This document shows positions 1 to 11,385 of a stretch of DNA of 64,000 nt, piece after piece. The translations under genes were made by a program, and so were the position numbers. Numbering within the stretch: the first letter of the stretch is position 1; every line of letters starts with the position of its first letter. The notes below the pieces were generated by a model that made no database searches, was not told the DNA's origin, and worked only from the letters and a program-made list of their open reading frames with translations. The stretch is from Phytophthora colocasiae (taxonomy: Eukaryota > Oomycota > Peronosporomycetes > Peronosporales > Peronosporaceae), in the NCBI GenBank assembly GCA_018806915.1, contig JAGKQI010000100.1, positions 1,054,001 to 1,118,000 on the forward strand. Reading direction: 5' to 3'.

Positions 1-58
1 CTGAAGTCACTTCGAACTATAACCAGGCGGAAGTAAGTGACGACGTGCCCACCGACTC

Positions 59-823
59 ATGTGTCGAAGAGACTGTGATCGCAAATGTGGCTATCGACTT
101 GTCGGAAAACCCCCGGAGTGCCGTCAACGCAGTGACTGTGTCCTCCTGACGGAGAAAGCGCCTGATCCTAAATGGAGTGCTCTAGTCCGACGAATGGTGT
201 ACTACTTAGTCAAGGAAGAAGAAAAGGTGAACTCGTGTGTCGACTGCGGGTCGCCGCTCCTGAGTGACTTAGCTCTCCCGGAAGTCGATTGGGGAGGAAA
301 TGACCTTGAGGAACGAGCTCTGGCGAAAGTAGCACAATTTTACCGAGCGATGAGTAGCTCCGTGATAAAACGCATCGTGGGTGTAATAATGGAGAAGTAT
401 CTGAGTGAAGGTCCACTCATCCGAGCTAAGCTGAAAGAGCGAGAAGACCGGTGTGACGACTGCCTAAAGACAGCTTTACCGTCGCGAAAAACGCGGAGCC
501 CGAAGCAAGTGCGCTTCGACCACTCCTCCTTGGCTGGTCAGAAGATCGAAGAACTGGGGCCTCGTTGTTCGCGTGAAGACTCGAACAGCGTGTACGAGTA
601 CGCGTACGTAGTGACTGATCCCGTGCGAGTCTCTACTCAGGAAGGAAACGATGACTCTCGGAAGACTGGACTGGTCGAGCTAGATGTACTCGACGGGAGT
701 GAAGACACCGATGTAGTACCAGAAGGTAAGCGAGTGATTGGCCCAGTGGGCGGTGTGGAAGCTACTTCTCCTGATATGTCGACTGTGTCCCTGTTGATAT
801 ACTTATTGACTCTGGGGCGGTAG
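59..823 (+). pseudogene. gypsy element A: ORF upstream of the protease (gag/pol N-terminal part)
   Basis: This is a 254-codon open frame just before the protease, in a different frame from it. It contains a CxxC pair (CVDC) and a CDDC motif and is otherwise charged and unlike any family I recognise. Its place in the element suggests the end of Gag or the linker before the protease. The final part (from about 770) is read in the wrong frame compared with the protease that follows, so a frameshift separates them. The start shown is only the first ATG in the window; the true 5' end may lie to the left. Confidence 0.45.
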
Positions 824-1543
824 TGAGCTTGATCGACCGTAAAGTACTCCGTCGGATAGGCCGAGCTAATGACTCTCTGCGACCGTACAATGGAAACTTG
901 AACGGAGTGTCGGGTCACCAACTCAAGATACGAGGTGTTGCCGACCTTCCCCTCCGACTTGGGTCCTGATTGTTCGACCCTTTGTGGTTGTCGATCACAT
1001 GCATGTGGATGTGATACTTGGAACCGACTCACTCCGACAGTTCCGAGCTGTCGTCGACTCTGGACACTAATTCAGTGACTTTGAAGGACACGGGCGAAGT
1101 GTTCTCGCTGGGAACTCCAAGAGTCGAAGAAGTGCACTCGGCCCGAGGAGTTCGACTGTTCGTATCTGTCCTGGGGTCAAGCATTAGTGGTGTCCGAAGT
1201 CCGAGGTCAAGCAAGTGATGGACAAACAGTTCTAGTCGAAGGTGTCCCCGGACTGGACGGCACCGTGCGAGTAGCTCGTACGCTTTGTACTGTGAATCAA
1301 GGAAAATTACTAGTCGAAGTCTGCAATGCTTCCTCGGAGGAACTGATCATCAAGAAGGGTACTCTGGTCGCTGCCGCCACAGTAGTGCCGGAGTCGGCTT
1401 TCGAGTTCGAGTCCCCGATGACTTCTCCACGAGGTAGTGACTCAAGAGCTGTCGAGTCCCGGGAAACCACTGAAGAAGACTGGGTGCATTCAGTAGTGAG
1501 TGCCGCCGGTGCTACTACTGACTCGCCCTCCACTCCATGCTGA
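775..1543 (+). pseudogene. gypsy element A: aspartic protease region
   Basis: The translation around 790-840 reads PVDILIDSGAVVSLID, which holds the Asp-Ser-Gly active-site motif (808-816) of retropepsins, followed by a plausible protease body up to about 1050. The frame then shifts and a 118-codon open frame (1187-1543) continues to just before RT. In an active element this protease would cut the Gag-Pol polyprotein. Stops and shifts at about 960 and 1070 show that it is dead. Confidence 0.7.
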
Positions 1544-3240
1544 ACCTCGAAAAGGAACTAGCTGATGAGTTTGCAGTCGACTTCACCGATTCGAAGTTGA
1601 GTGAAGAACAGAAGAGGTTGTTCAGGCAGACACTCGGATCCTTTAGAGACTTGTTTGTCGAGACTTCCTTGAAACCCGGTCGGACTCACTTACTCGAGTT
1701 CGAGATAGACACTGGTGACCACCCCCCTATCAAGCAGCGACCCTATCGCGTCTCGAAAGCTGAAGGCGATGTGATGGAGGCCGAAGTGCAGCAGTACCTG
1801 GACTTGGGACTCATTCAACCTTCGAGTAGTCCTTGGGCCAGTCCCGTTCTGATGATCCGCAAACCCGACGGAGGTATTCGCTTCTGCATCGACTACCGAC
1901 GACTCAATGCAGTGACTGTGAAAGACTGTTATCCGATGCCACTCATCGATGACATCCTGATGTGCTAGGAAATGCTAAGCTCTTCTCAACCATGGACATT
2001 GCCTCGGGGTACTGGAATGTGCCGATGGCGGCGGGGAGTGTTAAAGACAGCCTTCGCCTGCAAGTTTGGACTGTTCGAGTGGTTAGTTATGCTGTTTGAC
2101 TGTGCAACGCAGTGCCTGCTTTTGAGCGACTTATGGAAGAAGTACTTGTTGACTTGAAGTGGAGGACTTGCTTAGTCTACTTGGACGACTGTGTAGTATT
2201 CAGTGACGACTTCCCAACTCACCTTGTGCGACTTCGACAAGTACTCGAGCGCTTCAGGACTGCCGGTTTTAAACTCAAGATGAAGAAGTGCAAGTGGGGT
2301 CGTGACCAAGTAGCTTTCCTCGGTCACATAGTCACTCCCTCCGGCATCCTTCCTAATCCTGAGAAGGTAAAGGCAGTCATGAATGTCGAACGACCCAGTG
2401 ACCTCCGTGCAGTTCGCGCGTTCCTGGGCCTGACTAGTTACTTCGGAGGTACATACCGGGGTATGCAGCTATCTCTGCACCCATTGAGAGACTGAAGGCC
2501 AAGGGTGTTCCTTTCGAGTGGAGCCCTGACTGCGAGTCCGCTGTGCAACTCAAACGCAAGCCAGTCGAACCTCCTATTTTAGTCTACCCTGACTTCCACA
2601 AGCGGTTTAAGCTTTACGTCGACTCCCTCGAAGCTGGCCGTGGGTGCCTGCTTGATGCAAGAAGTCGCAGGTCGTGACCGAGCTATCGCCTACGCAAGTA
2701 AGCTGTTAGTTGGATCCGAGAAAAACTGGGTGAACCACCAGGATGGTACTTCGAAATCGAGTGCTGGGAATCGTGTGGGCGACCTGCAAGTTCAGGTGCT
2801 ACCTCGACCGTTGTGAGTTCGACCTCTTCACTGACCACAAGGCACTACTGTGGGTGTTCAGTGACGCTAACAGGACTAGCAACGCCAAGCTAGCCAGGTG
2901 GGCGATGGAGTTGTCCCAATTACGGTTCAAAGTGTATCACCGGCCGGGTACTTCCATGGGTCACGTTGATGGACTCTCTAGACTACATGCAGTGACTGTC
3001 AACGCTGTTACTATGGCAGACCTACTGAACGAAGCTAACGAGGATGCACCGGTTCCGGTTCTGGTCGGGGAGGGTGAGACTGAGGTCGCGACTGACGAAG
3101 TCGCTGGAACCACTCCTACTAGTGCCGGAGGAAGTGATCAGTCGAGGTCGGGGAGCGACTTCGTCGAAGAACTTACCGCCGAAGCTGCCACTCCGGCCCC
3201 GCCGCCGGGAGAGACTCTCTGGACGAAGAACAACTGTTAG
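1537..3240 (+). pseudogene. gypsy element A: reverse transcriptase and RNase H
   Basis: The first part (1537-1968) carries the conserved gypsy RT start ([48 protein letters not shown]). A stop and shifts follow at 1966-2110. The next frame (2112-2495) holds the catalytic YLDD box in LVYLDDCVVFSDDF and the connection helix AFLGLTSYF. After another break the RNase H part (2743-3000) ends with the typical TDHKALLWVF and YHRPGTSMGHVDGLSRL motifs. It would copy element RNA into DNA, but at least three frame breaks make this copy inactive. Confidence 0.88.
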
Positions 3241-3254
3241 TTTCCCCCATTGAC

Positions 3255-4958
3255 GTGTTCGGGCTGGATCAAGCACGCTTTAAAGAAGAGCAGAAACGCA
3301 CTCCGTGGATACTCGCTATGATTGCCTTCCTAGAGAGTGGCGCCCTGGCGCTAGATGCCCAACTGCGAGCGAAGGTGTTATCCTTGGCTCCCCACTACAC
3401 CGTGAAGAACGGGATCCTAATGCGACGAGTTCACCTAAAAGCTAGGGCTGGCCCCGCCCGATCGCTGGAAGTGCCTGTGATCCCTATTACTTACGTCGCA
3501 ACTGTACTGCATCACTGTCACCTGACGTCTTTGCTGCGCAATGGTGGAGTCACCAAAACTATGGACAAGGTGCGAAAGCACGCCTACTGGCATGGTTGGA
3601 AGAAGGACGTCGCTGAATATGTCCGCGAGTGTACGGTCTGTGGAAGTGGCAGCGTTACCGCCCTTGGCGGAATGGACTCATGCAGAAAATGCCGATTCAA
3701 GAACTGTCTGGTCCCTTTTCACTCCTCGTGGTGGATGCAGTCGGCCCTCTCGTAACTACTCCAAGAGGCAACAAGTTCATCCTAGTATTTGCTGACTACT
3801 TCACTCGGTGGGTAGAAGCTTTTGCGGTCGAACGTTTGACTCAGTGACTTTCGTAGAAGTTATGGTGAACGAAGTGATCTCGCGACATGGAGTGCCTGAA
3901 AAGCTACTAAGTGATCAAGGGTCGAATTTTATCTCCGAGTTAGCGCGGTCGCTGTATGAGACTCTGGGAATAAAAAGCTGTTCGAGCTGCTTACCACCCT
4001 CAGACTCAGGGACTCGTCGAACGCTTTAATGGGACTCTGATCGGAATGCTGCGCATGTATGTGAGTGAGTCTCAAGATGACTGGGACTTGTATCTACCTA
4101 GAGTACTCTTCGCCTATCGTACTTCCTACCACGAGGCCCTCGGTGACTCTCCTTTCTTCAGTCTGTACGGCCGCGACCCCGTACTGCCTCTCGACTTGGC
4201 GTTCCTGAACACCTCTACTCAGTGGAAGAGTAACGAGGTCGCTACTTACCGACGACGACTCTACTTGTCACTACGCGATACCCGTCGACTGGTCGAAAGA
4301 CAACTACTTAAAGCCCAAAGTCGCCACGGGCAGCGACTTGAAAGCCAAGTCGCCACCAAGTTCGAGGACGGAGATGCTGTTTGGCTTACCAATATTTCCG
4401 GGCTCGCCGAGGAGAGAAGACCTCGAAGAAGTTGGCCTTCCGTGGCACGGCCCCTATCGGGTTGTCGGCACCGTTGGTGAGAACGCCTACCGGGTCGCCA
4501 TCCCGTCACATCCCAACCGAGTAGTCACTATCAACGTTAACAGACTCAAGCCTTTCCAGGGTCGATGGAGTCGGCCCTACCCTGTCGAAGTACCCGAGGG
4601 CGTTGTGACTACACCGGGCGAGGACGATGAAGGTCCACTCACAGAGGAGGACTTACCTCAACGAGTTACATCGAGCGCCTCGTTATCGGCTCTGAGGAGA
4701 CTGCTTTTGCTGGCGCGAGTCTTCCCGTTGTCGACATACTCGCTCGGAGGAAAAGGCTGGCGAAGTGCAATATCTGGTGCTACTCGCGACTTACGAGACG
4801 AGTTGGCTTCCTGTGACTTCCTCCGCCCCGATTTTGACGTGTTGATCACTGCGTTCGAGAATACTAGGCGAAAGGAGCAGGGATTCCTCAACTTCGTCGT
4901 AGTGCTCGGCTGGTTGACGCCAACGCAGCGGTCGACGAAGACGAAGTACTTTAAGTGA
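3255..4958 (+). pseudogene. gypsy element A: integrase with GPY/F and chromodomain-like tail
   Basis: The HHCC zinc-binding region is at about 3500-3650 (HHCHLTSLLRNGG ... ECTVC). The DDE core follows in pieces: the first Asp in LVVDAVGPL (about 3725), the second in LLSDQGSNF (about 3910), and the Glu in a segment near 4020. A GPY/F motif (WHGPYRVVG ... INVNRLKPF) lies at 4440-4560. Read in another frame, 4745-4830 gives YLVLLATYETSWLP, which resembles the aromatic core of retroelement chromodomains. Frames change at about 3660, 3770, 3840, 4000, 4400 and 4760, so no intact enzyme is made. Confidence 0.82.
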
Positions 4959-5460
4959 TGAGTCGGACTAGTCAAGGAGGTGACAACTCCCTTGACGACG
5001 AGTTCGACGCGAGTGTTCGAGCGAACACTCTACTCTGCATTTTCAACTACATTCGGACAGCCCGATGACTGTCCCTGCATAATTCTGTGACTTCTCGGCG
5101 ACTACTTAGCTGAGGATACTCTCAACTGTGATGCTACTGCCGACTACTACATGACGCTGGAATTGACTTCTACTTGGTAGTTCACTATCACTTGATGACT
5201 TACTACCTCACGGCGACCATGGCTTACTTCCAGACTATCGACTACGTGATGACTTTGGTGGCGTGGTGACTTCTCTTGGTGATTTTGACGGTATGAAGCT
5301 ATCTTACGACTCTGGGTGTCGCTGGACTCAAGGAAGACTCCTACTACGATAAGCAACGGTCTTGACTACGATGAAACGAACAAGTGACTTGGGATTCTGA
5401 TGACTACATGAAGTGATATGAACTGCCATCGTACAACTACCTCGGAACCCAACTGCGTCT
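4959..5460. other. gene-poor spacer inside element A, rich in GACT/AGTC
   Basis: No credible coding frame is visible between the integrase tail and the end of the antisense gene. The stretch is instead packed with GACT and CTAC: the line 5221-5280 alone holds four GACT. It probably belongs to the 3' non-coding part of the retroelement. Confidence 0.5.
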
Positions 5461-7069
5461 TCACGCTGGCGCAGATTTAACAGGCGCCGGCGGCTTCTCC
5501 TCATCGAGATCGTCCTCCTCGAAGTCACTCTCACCTCCAGACTCGCTCTCTTCCGACCCTCTCTTCCTGAGATTCCTCCCAGCGGGGTGGCTACCTCAGC
5601 GGTGTGGCTGCCATCAGGACGGATCCAGCGCGTAAACCCCGGTACGCTCTCCTCTTTGGCGCTGAATGGCGGAATAAACGAAGGCTTGTAGGTGCCGGCC
5701 TTGACCCTCTCCTTTATCTCCCTTTCCAACTTCTCGATACGGCTGCAGTGGGTCAGCTTGTACCAGACTCCCGAAAGACGATCGCCAACCCATCGTTCCT
5801 TGTCGGGATCTTCCTTGGAGCAAACGTCTCTGCGAACCAGAGCTAAAGCCTCGTCGGTCAAGCGATTATCAGGCTTCTGGTCTGGGTCCAGAGCATTGGT
5901 GAACACCAACAAGGAAGTGATGTTGCGAAAACCTCCCTGGTCCAGCTGAAACGGTTTTAATGCCCCTTTACTCGAGCGTGGTAGGCCTCCCGGTCTTGAA
6001 CGTATAGACTCGTGAGATTTTGGATAGTGGGGCCTTCGTACTTGTTGGCGTCCGGAGCATTCTTGCCCGGCTGTCCTCCCATCCACATGAGTAAACGATC
6101 CTGCTCGACTCCTCGAAGAGTCGCAGGAACCCGTAGTTGCCCCAGTTCTCGATGCAGTGACTTAAGAACTTAAGTCGATCGGTGCACGCCAACTGCTTCC
6201 AACGACGCCTTTGACTCTTGGCTGAAGTACTCCGTAGTGGGGCATGAAGCTGCCACTCGAAGAAACGACTGCGGTTTGCCATCCAGAAACGCCAGTGCAC
6301 CGTGTGCAAGTCTTGGTTCTCGAGGGGATCGTACCACACTTTTGAGTGTTCCCACGGGTACGCTAGCTCAAAGCAGAACTTGTTCATGTTGGACGCCCGA
6401 CGATAGATAGCTTCGACGTCGGTGGCGATCCTGGCTGGCGTGTTATCAGCAAGAACAAGGGGACTGTAGTCCGTCTCGGGCAACCGCGTCATCGGCCTCT
6501 TTCGCTTTCTTCGATTCCTTGGGTCTTTTGTGAGACGATTTCCGCTTTCCCAACGCGGACGGGGACGAGTCCTGGCCCAAAGCCAAGAGGGCTACACCAG
6601 TAGCCGCCTCAGATGCTGTAGTTTTCACTTTCTTCTTGGGGCCTTGTGCTTGGGAGTGATCTTCTGCGACAGGAGGAGCCTTGCCGTGTACCACGGGGGC
6701 CGAGCTAATCTCTGGGTTCTCATGAACGTACGCGTTCGTGGCTTCCCGCTGCGCCGAAGGCTTGGGCAGCAACATTACCGGGTCGGTAAAGGCCATGTCC
6801 TGTCGTCAGTGTCATCGAGAATGGCCAAAGCAATCTGGTCTAGGACGAACAAGCCTGACGAGCTCTCATTCACCGAGAGTTTTTCCTCATCGTCGTCCAG
6901 AATTCACGTTGTGCTTGTTTCTTTATCTTTCTTCGGACGAAGTTACCCCGGGAACGATGATCGCGGCGATCTGCTTCACTATCTCGTCGTTCAGGGACCC
7001 CGTGGCGGGAGTAGCGGCGGATGGTGAGGCCGGTCGAGGCGTGCCTGGAGCAGACTTGTTGGCTCCCAT
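5461..7069 (-). pseudogene. antisense gene of gypsy element A (unknown function, frameshifted)
   Basis: This minus-strand gene lies between the integrase and the right LTR of a plus-strand element. A likely start is the ATG at 7067-7069 (MGANKSAPGTPRPASP). Pieces then run through 6923, 6446-6796, 5968-6492 and 5461-6086. The N-terminal part is Pro/Ser/Ala-rich. The middle holds a Lys-rich stretch that resembles a nuclear localisation signal (GKRKSSHKRPKESKKAKE). The C-terminal half is rich in Trp and Arg and looks folded. It ends in the acidic tail EEDDLDEEKPPAPVKSAPA with a TGA at 5461-5463. Three or more frameshifts show decay. I do not recognise the family. Its position matches the large antisense ORF of element B. 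Confidence 0.55.
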
Positions 7070-7490
7070 AACGGCAAAGGAAGTGGCGACTGTATCTGGT
7101 ACTCGTGTCGGTGGTGGCGAAAATTGAGGAATGAGAGCCTCCGTTGGCCGGGCGACTATACTGCCTCTGTGAGTATGTACTACCCTAAGTTTTCTACCCT
7201 CGGCTCTCGTTGTACGCTGGGACGCGGCGCGCGTGTTTCCGGGCAATCTCTGTGAAAGTCCTCAGGATTGACTAGATTTGTGCTGTGGAGTTTCTTGACT
7301 TTTCTCTATACGAGAGTCAAGAGTGAGAGACTCCTTCCTCTTTGGCTGCTTTGGAAATTTCACATTGAATCGAGCCTGTTGATCCACCTAGTCCTCCGGC
7401 TCGAGTCTACTTCAGCCATTTCCTCTTTGGACTTCTCCTGATTAAGCGACCTCTAGTGGCTTCAACCTGCGGCTCCTACCTGACTACACC
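7070..7490. other. spacer inside element A
   Basis: No gene is recognised. The region lies upstream of the antisense gene and may hold its promoter. A short imperfect inverted repeat (CTTGACT...AGTCAAG) lies at about 7291-7320. Confidence 0.35.
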
Positions 7491-8111
7491 ATGTACGAGT
7501 TACTGCAGTCCGTGTACGAACACTACTTCCGCCTCGAACTACTCCCTGCTTACCTGACTACTGTCTTACTCTGGGTGCTGACATCTTCAGTCCGCGGAGT
7601 CGTCTGGTCGTTAGTGACTCAAGCTTGGATGGTAGTATCGGTAAACTCGGCAATGATGGTCGACTTCGTGACTCGCTACCAGGACGTTCTTCGTGACCCT
7701 GAACTAAACCAACTTACCGGACCTCTCGTATGCCTTCGCCCTATGGAATGTGCTCGAGGAAGGTGAAGCTGAGTATGGGCGGTCGGGTTATTCTTACTTA
7801 GCTTACTCTCGCGCGTCGTGGGAAGCTTGGGCCACCGTCTGCCAACGTGTCGTGACTATCGTCAAGGGCTTCTCTCTCTGGTCGTCCACCTCCCCATGAG
7901 ATTCTTCGACTTGCTGGAGTTCTTAGCGTTAGGAACTACTGGTTTGGCGGCTTTACTGGTCCTCGCGAACTCGCTCAACTTGATGTTCGAGTGGACCTGC
8001 TGGTTGACTCCCGCGACTATGACAGTAGTGGTGGCATCTGGAGAATGCTTCTCCTCGTGTAGTGGTGAAGAAGGCACTCAAGTCGGTTCGGCGAGAAGTG
8101 AACTGATGTAA
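7491..8111 (+). other. two short hydrophobic ORFs near the 3' end of element A
   Basis: Open frames at 7491-7766 (91 codons) and 7818-8111 (97 codons) have ATG starts and Leu/Val-rich stretches that could span membranes (for example FLALGTTGLAALLVLANSL). They are in the same orientation as pol and may be two halves of one broken frame. No family is recognised and they could be chance ORFs. Confidence 0.25.
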
Positions 8112-8387
8112 TCGTCGCGAAGCGGGTCAAGGGCACACTCTGCTGCTACTAGTTGTCCTACGACTACTCCTCCTGCAAAGCGAAGTTCTGTCCTTCCCCG
8201 ACGACCTTCACGCGATGCGCCTATGACTACTTCGCCCATGACTACTTCGCCTATGATTACTTCGCCCGCCATCGACAACTTACTCAACTGGAGTCGATTC
8301 GAGCTAAGCAGCAGAAGTCCTCAGAATGGAGGAACAGCGCGTTCGGCTGTACTCCATGCCCGGCCTTGCCATCCGTCGTACTCGCCG

Positions 8388-8635
8388 TGTTGTGATCACT
8401 TGGCGTAGTAGGCTGTCTGAGGTCCACTCCCCGAGGACGCCCACCCTACCATATCGACGGGGATTCATCCGTGCATTGGAGTGAAATGAGCTCCCTATAT
8501 AACTAGTCAGTCGTGAATTTACCTGCTAAGAAGAAGAACAACAACAAGTTACTTATATTTGTTTGAGTTAAGTCTTCTAACTCCCTGCCCGGACCTGCAC
8601 TCACATAACAGCCCGCTAGTACCCGATCCTTAACA
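8388..8635 (+). repeat. probable right (3') LTR of gypsy element A, 248 bases
   Basis: The segment starts TGTTGTGATC and ends GATCCTTAACA, so the ends form a short TGTT...AACA inverted repeat with the canonical TG...CA. A TATATAA box lies at 8496-8502. The right edge falls exactly where a transposase fragment on the other strand loses its reading frame, which supports an insertion boundary. The left LTR is not in the window, so the two cannot be compared. A purine-rich tract in front of it is not obvious. Confidence 0.5.
8496..8502 (+). promoter_or_regulatory. TATA box of the element A LTR
   Basis: TATATAA lies in the middle of the putative LTR, about 140 bases from its right edge, as expected for a retroelement promoter. 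Confidence 0.4.
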
Positions 8636-8857
8636 GGTCGCGACACTTGCTACGGTACTGGGGGCACACCCCAAGCAATCCGCAACCAGTTGGCGTGTCC
8701 TGGTACCTTTCAAAAGTTTCTGCGCCTTCAGGGTTTTGAAATACTCGTAGCAGTTCACAATCATCACCTTCTCTCCCGAAGAATACTCGTGCTTGGTCGC
8801 CATTTTGAAGTCGGCGAGGAGCGTAGTTTTCCCTATTAAGGTAACTGTCGTCTTCAC
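8633..8857 (-). pseudogene. N-terminal fragment of a Tc1/mariner-type transposase
   Basis: The frame reads MATKHEYSSGEKVMIVNCYEYF and then GTRTRQLVADCLGCAPSTVASV. This matches the N-terminal helix-turn-helix of IS630/Tc1/mariner-like transposases in oomycetes, which bind the transposon ends. Only about 75 codons remain. The frame stops where the LTR of element A begins, so the gene was probably cut by that insertion. The ATG used may be the internal one at MATKHEY. Confidence 0.5.
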
Positions 8858-9532
8858 AAGACGCTAAGATATATATAGAGCGCTTTTGTGCCCAAAACAG
8901 AGCAGTATTAGTCTAGTTACAATTAATTATGTGGATGTTAGAATTCCTGGTCCGATGTTCAATGTCGGCTACAATAGGCCAAGAGCACTGAAATTCCTCA
9001 ACGACCACTCCTTGTCGTCGAAGCGTTGGGATAGCCACCTGATAACGTTGCAGAAGTTCAGACACCCCGAAATCCGGATGAAATGATTCATACGGTACCC
9101 TAGCTTACAGCAACGCGAAAAAACAGCGAAAGAGAGGCGTCACACGGCGTCTACAGTAGTGTGAGAGAGAGAGTGAAGTGGAGAGAACAGAAGCCTGTTG
9201 GGGTTAAAATCGTCGGGGCTCATGGTCGGGCTACCGGTAATAAGCAATCGCTTTCGTAATGCATATTCTGCGGGCGCCATGCGGAGACTTCATGTGGCTC
9301 TACGACGGCATGATGGGGACAACATGAACTTGCAGTACTGCACATTCGCACAGCGGATGGTTGCATTACGCCTGAATCAAGGCGCCGTTCAGTAAAAATA
9401 CCGACTCAAGTAGTTAGAAACAAAACGGTATTCAACAACGCTGCCGGGAACAAAGGTTTTTTGTCGTTATCTACAAGCAGCAGTTCATGTACGAACGCTC
9501 TAGGCGGGTGCAACTCAAGTGCAACCTGTCGT
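8858..9532. other. intergenic, no gene recognised
   Basis: Only short chance ORFs are present. The right end (about 9440-9500) shares a piece (TCTACAAGCAGCAG) with the DNA downstream of the second cysteine-rich gene at 10890-10910, so it is duplicated 3' flank. Confidence 0.5.
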
Positions 9533-9898
9533 CTAATTTTCGTATCTGCATGGCTGGGTAGATGGAGGGAAGTTCAGGGAGTTGCTTCCAGGCCTTTGCC
9601 CGTCGCAGGAGCTGACAAAAGCGCCTTGACGCGAATCAGGAACGAAGCAACACTTAAAGTTGCCCTTCCTGTTCGGATCAATCGACCCGACTGCCGCAGT
9701 GCAGGCCTTCTGAGTGAAATCAGCGGTCAAGAAGCCTGAGGCTTCATAAACCTTGCCCCGTTTTGCAGCACACTGAAGGAAAACACCGTGACTGATATCG
9801 TGTTAAAACAAGTGAATGCATAAGTCAATGTTTTCAGTAAGTACTTACGCAGGCGTTAGAAGCGCAGCCAGGGCGGCAACAACGAGCGTCACCTTCAT
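9533..9898 (-). pseudogene. small cysteine-rich secreted protein gene, copy 1 (1-base shift)
   Basis: Exon 1 is 9849-9898 and encodes MKVTLVVAALAALLTP, a classical signal peptide. An intron of 56 bases (9793-9848, GTAAGT...CAG) follows, then exon 2 down to the TAG at 9533. Exon 2 encodes six cysteines including an adjacent pair, with the motifs LTADFTQKAC, DPNRKG and PDSRQ shared with copy 2. A run of five T on the coding strand (9781-9785) has one T more than the same place in copy 2, and joining the exons then gives a shift and an early stop. Size and signal peptide resemble PcF/SCR-type secreted proteins of Phytophthora, but the family link is a guess. Confidence 0.6.
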
Positions 9899-9930
9899 TT
9901 TGAGAACCGCAGGGAAGTTGCAAGGCGAGG

Positions 9931-9947
9931 GAAGATTTCGAAATGCC
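9931..9947 (-). promoter_or_regulatory. oomycete initiator-like element of cysteine-rich copy 1
   Basis: On the coding strand GGCATTTCGAAATCTTC resembles the oomycete initiator (consensus around TCATTYYNCAWTTT). It lies 33-49 bases upstream of the ATG and is matched at the same place in copy 2. Confidence 0.5.
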
Positions 9948-10979
9948 CTGCTGTCGAGAAGCTCCAAGCAACGGATGCCGGCAGCTTGTTTACCGGCAAG
10001 CGCACGAACGCGTAGCAGCTCAAAACGATAATCCCTTTCGCTGCTAAAGTTTAGCTACTTGAAGAAGTGTTGTTCTCCAGGAATGCATGTACAATACATG
10101 TACTCAGCTCTCGGCGACAGCTTGGTTTCAGTATACAGTACTGTGTGAGAGACCTCTTATGGATTAGTGTGGTCAAGTTGGTATCGTACAGCATAAACTG
10201 TGACTCATGAAATATGGTCATGCCTGTGACTAAACAGGAACGAAACATGTGTGCAGTCGTATTCGTACTTGGGAGCTACCGTACGGTAGAAGTGTTTGTG
10301 ATGTACGAGCAAAGTTGCGTGGGTGTTGTTTCTCAACCTCCAGCAGAATTGTATAGTAATATTGAGAACCGTGGCTCACGGTTGTATGTCATGACTCCAC
10401 CCAATCCAACAATCCAATAGATGCATGATGTTTGTCTGTTTGACCAGCAGGTCAAGTGTTAGATACAACAGAGCATTTACTTACACCCACTGTGAACTCG
10501 TTTGAATTTTGAAGGACAGTCACATGGAATTGGTCAAAAGGGGATCTTACTACTCTGAAGAATCCAACCCGCAGTACGGCCAAATGTGGCGTCGTCATTT
10601 AAGAGAACTATCAGTTCGTTTACGTGAGCTCGAGTAAAGCGATCACACTACTGATCCAAGACACCAACAGACGAAACTTATCCCTGAATCAAGCGCAACG
10701 TACATAAACTATTGTACTACAGTAGCTTGAGTGTAGTTGTAGCACATGCAATTACTACTAGTAGTATGCACTAACCAGTTCATTATCAAACAATTTTTGA
10801 CAAACATCTCTGCAACGGAATGACAATGATGACCTTAGCACACAAACACTACCACAAAAAAATACTGTGTTTTTATCGTTGACATCCCTATCTACAAGCA
10901 GCAGCTCATTGATCGATGTGCTCCGTCCGACCGGGCCCTAGTCGAGCGCAAATGAATCAATCCATAGCACAACCAGGGC
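9948..10979. other. spacer between the two cysteine-rich genes
   Basis: No gene is recognised. Its right end (10885-10910) is the 3' flank of copy 2 and resembles the 3' flank of copy 1. Confidence 0.5.
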
Positions 10980-11363
10980 CTAGTCACCTCTGTGCTCGTA
11001 CCAGCACGCCTGGGTAGACGGGTGAAAGTTCGGGAATTTGTTTCCAGCCCTTTGTCCGTTGCAAGAGCTGGTAAAATCGCGCTGGCGAGAATCGGGAACA
11101 TTGCAACACTTCATTTTGCCCTTCCGGTTCGGATCGATTCCTCCGCCTGACGCGGCGCAAGCCTTCTGGGTAAAATCGGCGGTCAAAAACCCAGTGCGCT
11201 CAAAAATGTTGTCTGGACGTTTTGCAGCACACTGAAGGAAAATACCCTGACTGATGGTGTAGGGGTCAGAAAATTGCTGAATATGCACCAAAATACCAGT
11301 AAAAAAAACTCACATAGGCGTCAAAAGAGCAGCGGTCGCGACAATACTGAAGAGGACCTTCAT
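10980..11363 (-). CDS. small cysteine-rich secreted protein, copy 2 (intact)
   Basis: Exon 1 (11314-11363) encodes the signal peptide start MKVLFSIVATAALLTP. A 63-base intron (11251-11313, GTGAGT...TCAG) is removed and exon 2 runs to the TAG at 10980. The joined frame has 107 codons, giving 106 residues. The mature part, about 87 residues after QG, has six cysteines with an adjacent CC pair and ends in CWYEHRGD. It should be exported from the cell and be held together by disulfide bonds. The arrangement recalls PcF/SCR-type small secreted proteins, some of which are phytotoxic, but I cannot confirm the family. It shares about two thirds of its residues, the intron position and flanking DNA with copy 1, so the two are tandem duplicates. 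Confidence 0.75.
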
Positions 11364-11385
11364 GTTGGCTGGTTGCAAGGTGGGA

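Larger units (their letters stand above)
1..8635 (+). mobile_element. Ty3/gypsy retrotransposon, element A (left end outside window, decayed)
   Basis: Protease, RT, RNase H, integrase and a GPY/F-type tail follow each other on the plus strand, the domain order of Ty3/gypsy elements. The reading frame is broken many times, so the copy is inactive. Between the integrase and the right LTR lies a minus-strand gene remnant (about 5461-7069). The right boundary is taken at 8635, where an LTR-like segment with TG...CA ends meets a fragment of another transposase. The left LTR and most of gag lie outside the window. GACT/AGTC is strongly over-represented along the element. Confidence 0.85.

Noticed and set aside
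10892..11101. 69-codon minus-strand ORF beginning MFPILASAILPALA, like a signal peptide
   Set aside because: It overlaps exon 2 of the cysteine-rich gene in another frame; the spliced model has conserved intron, cysteines and promoter.
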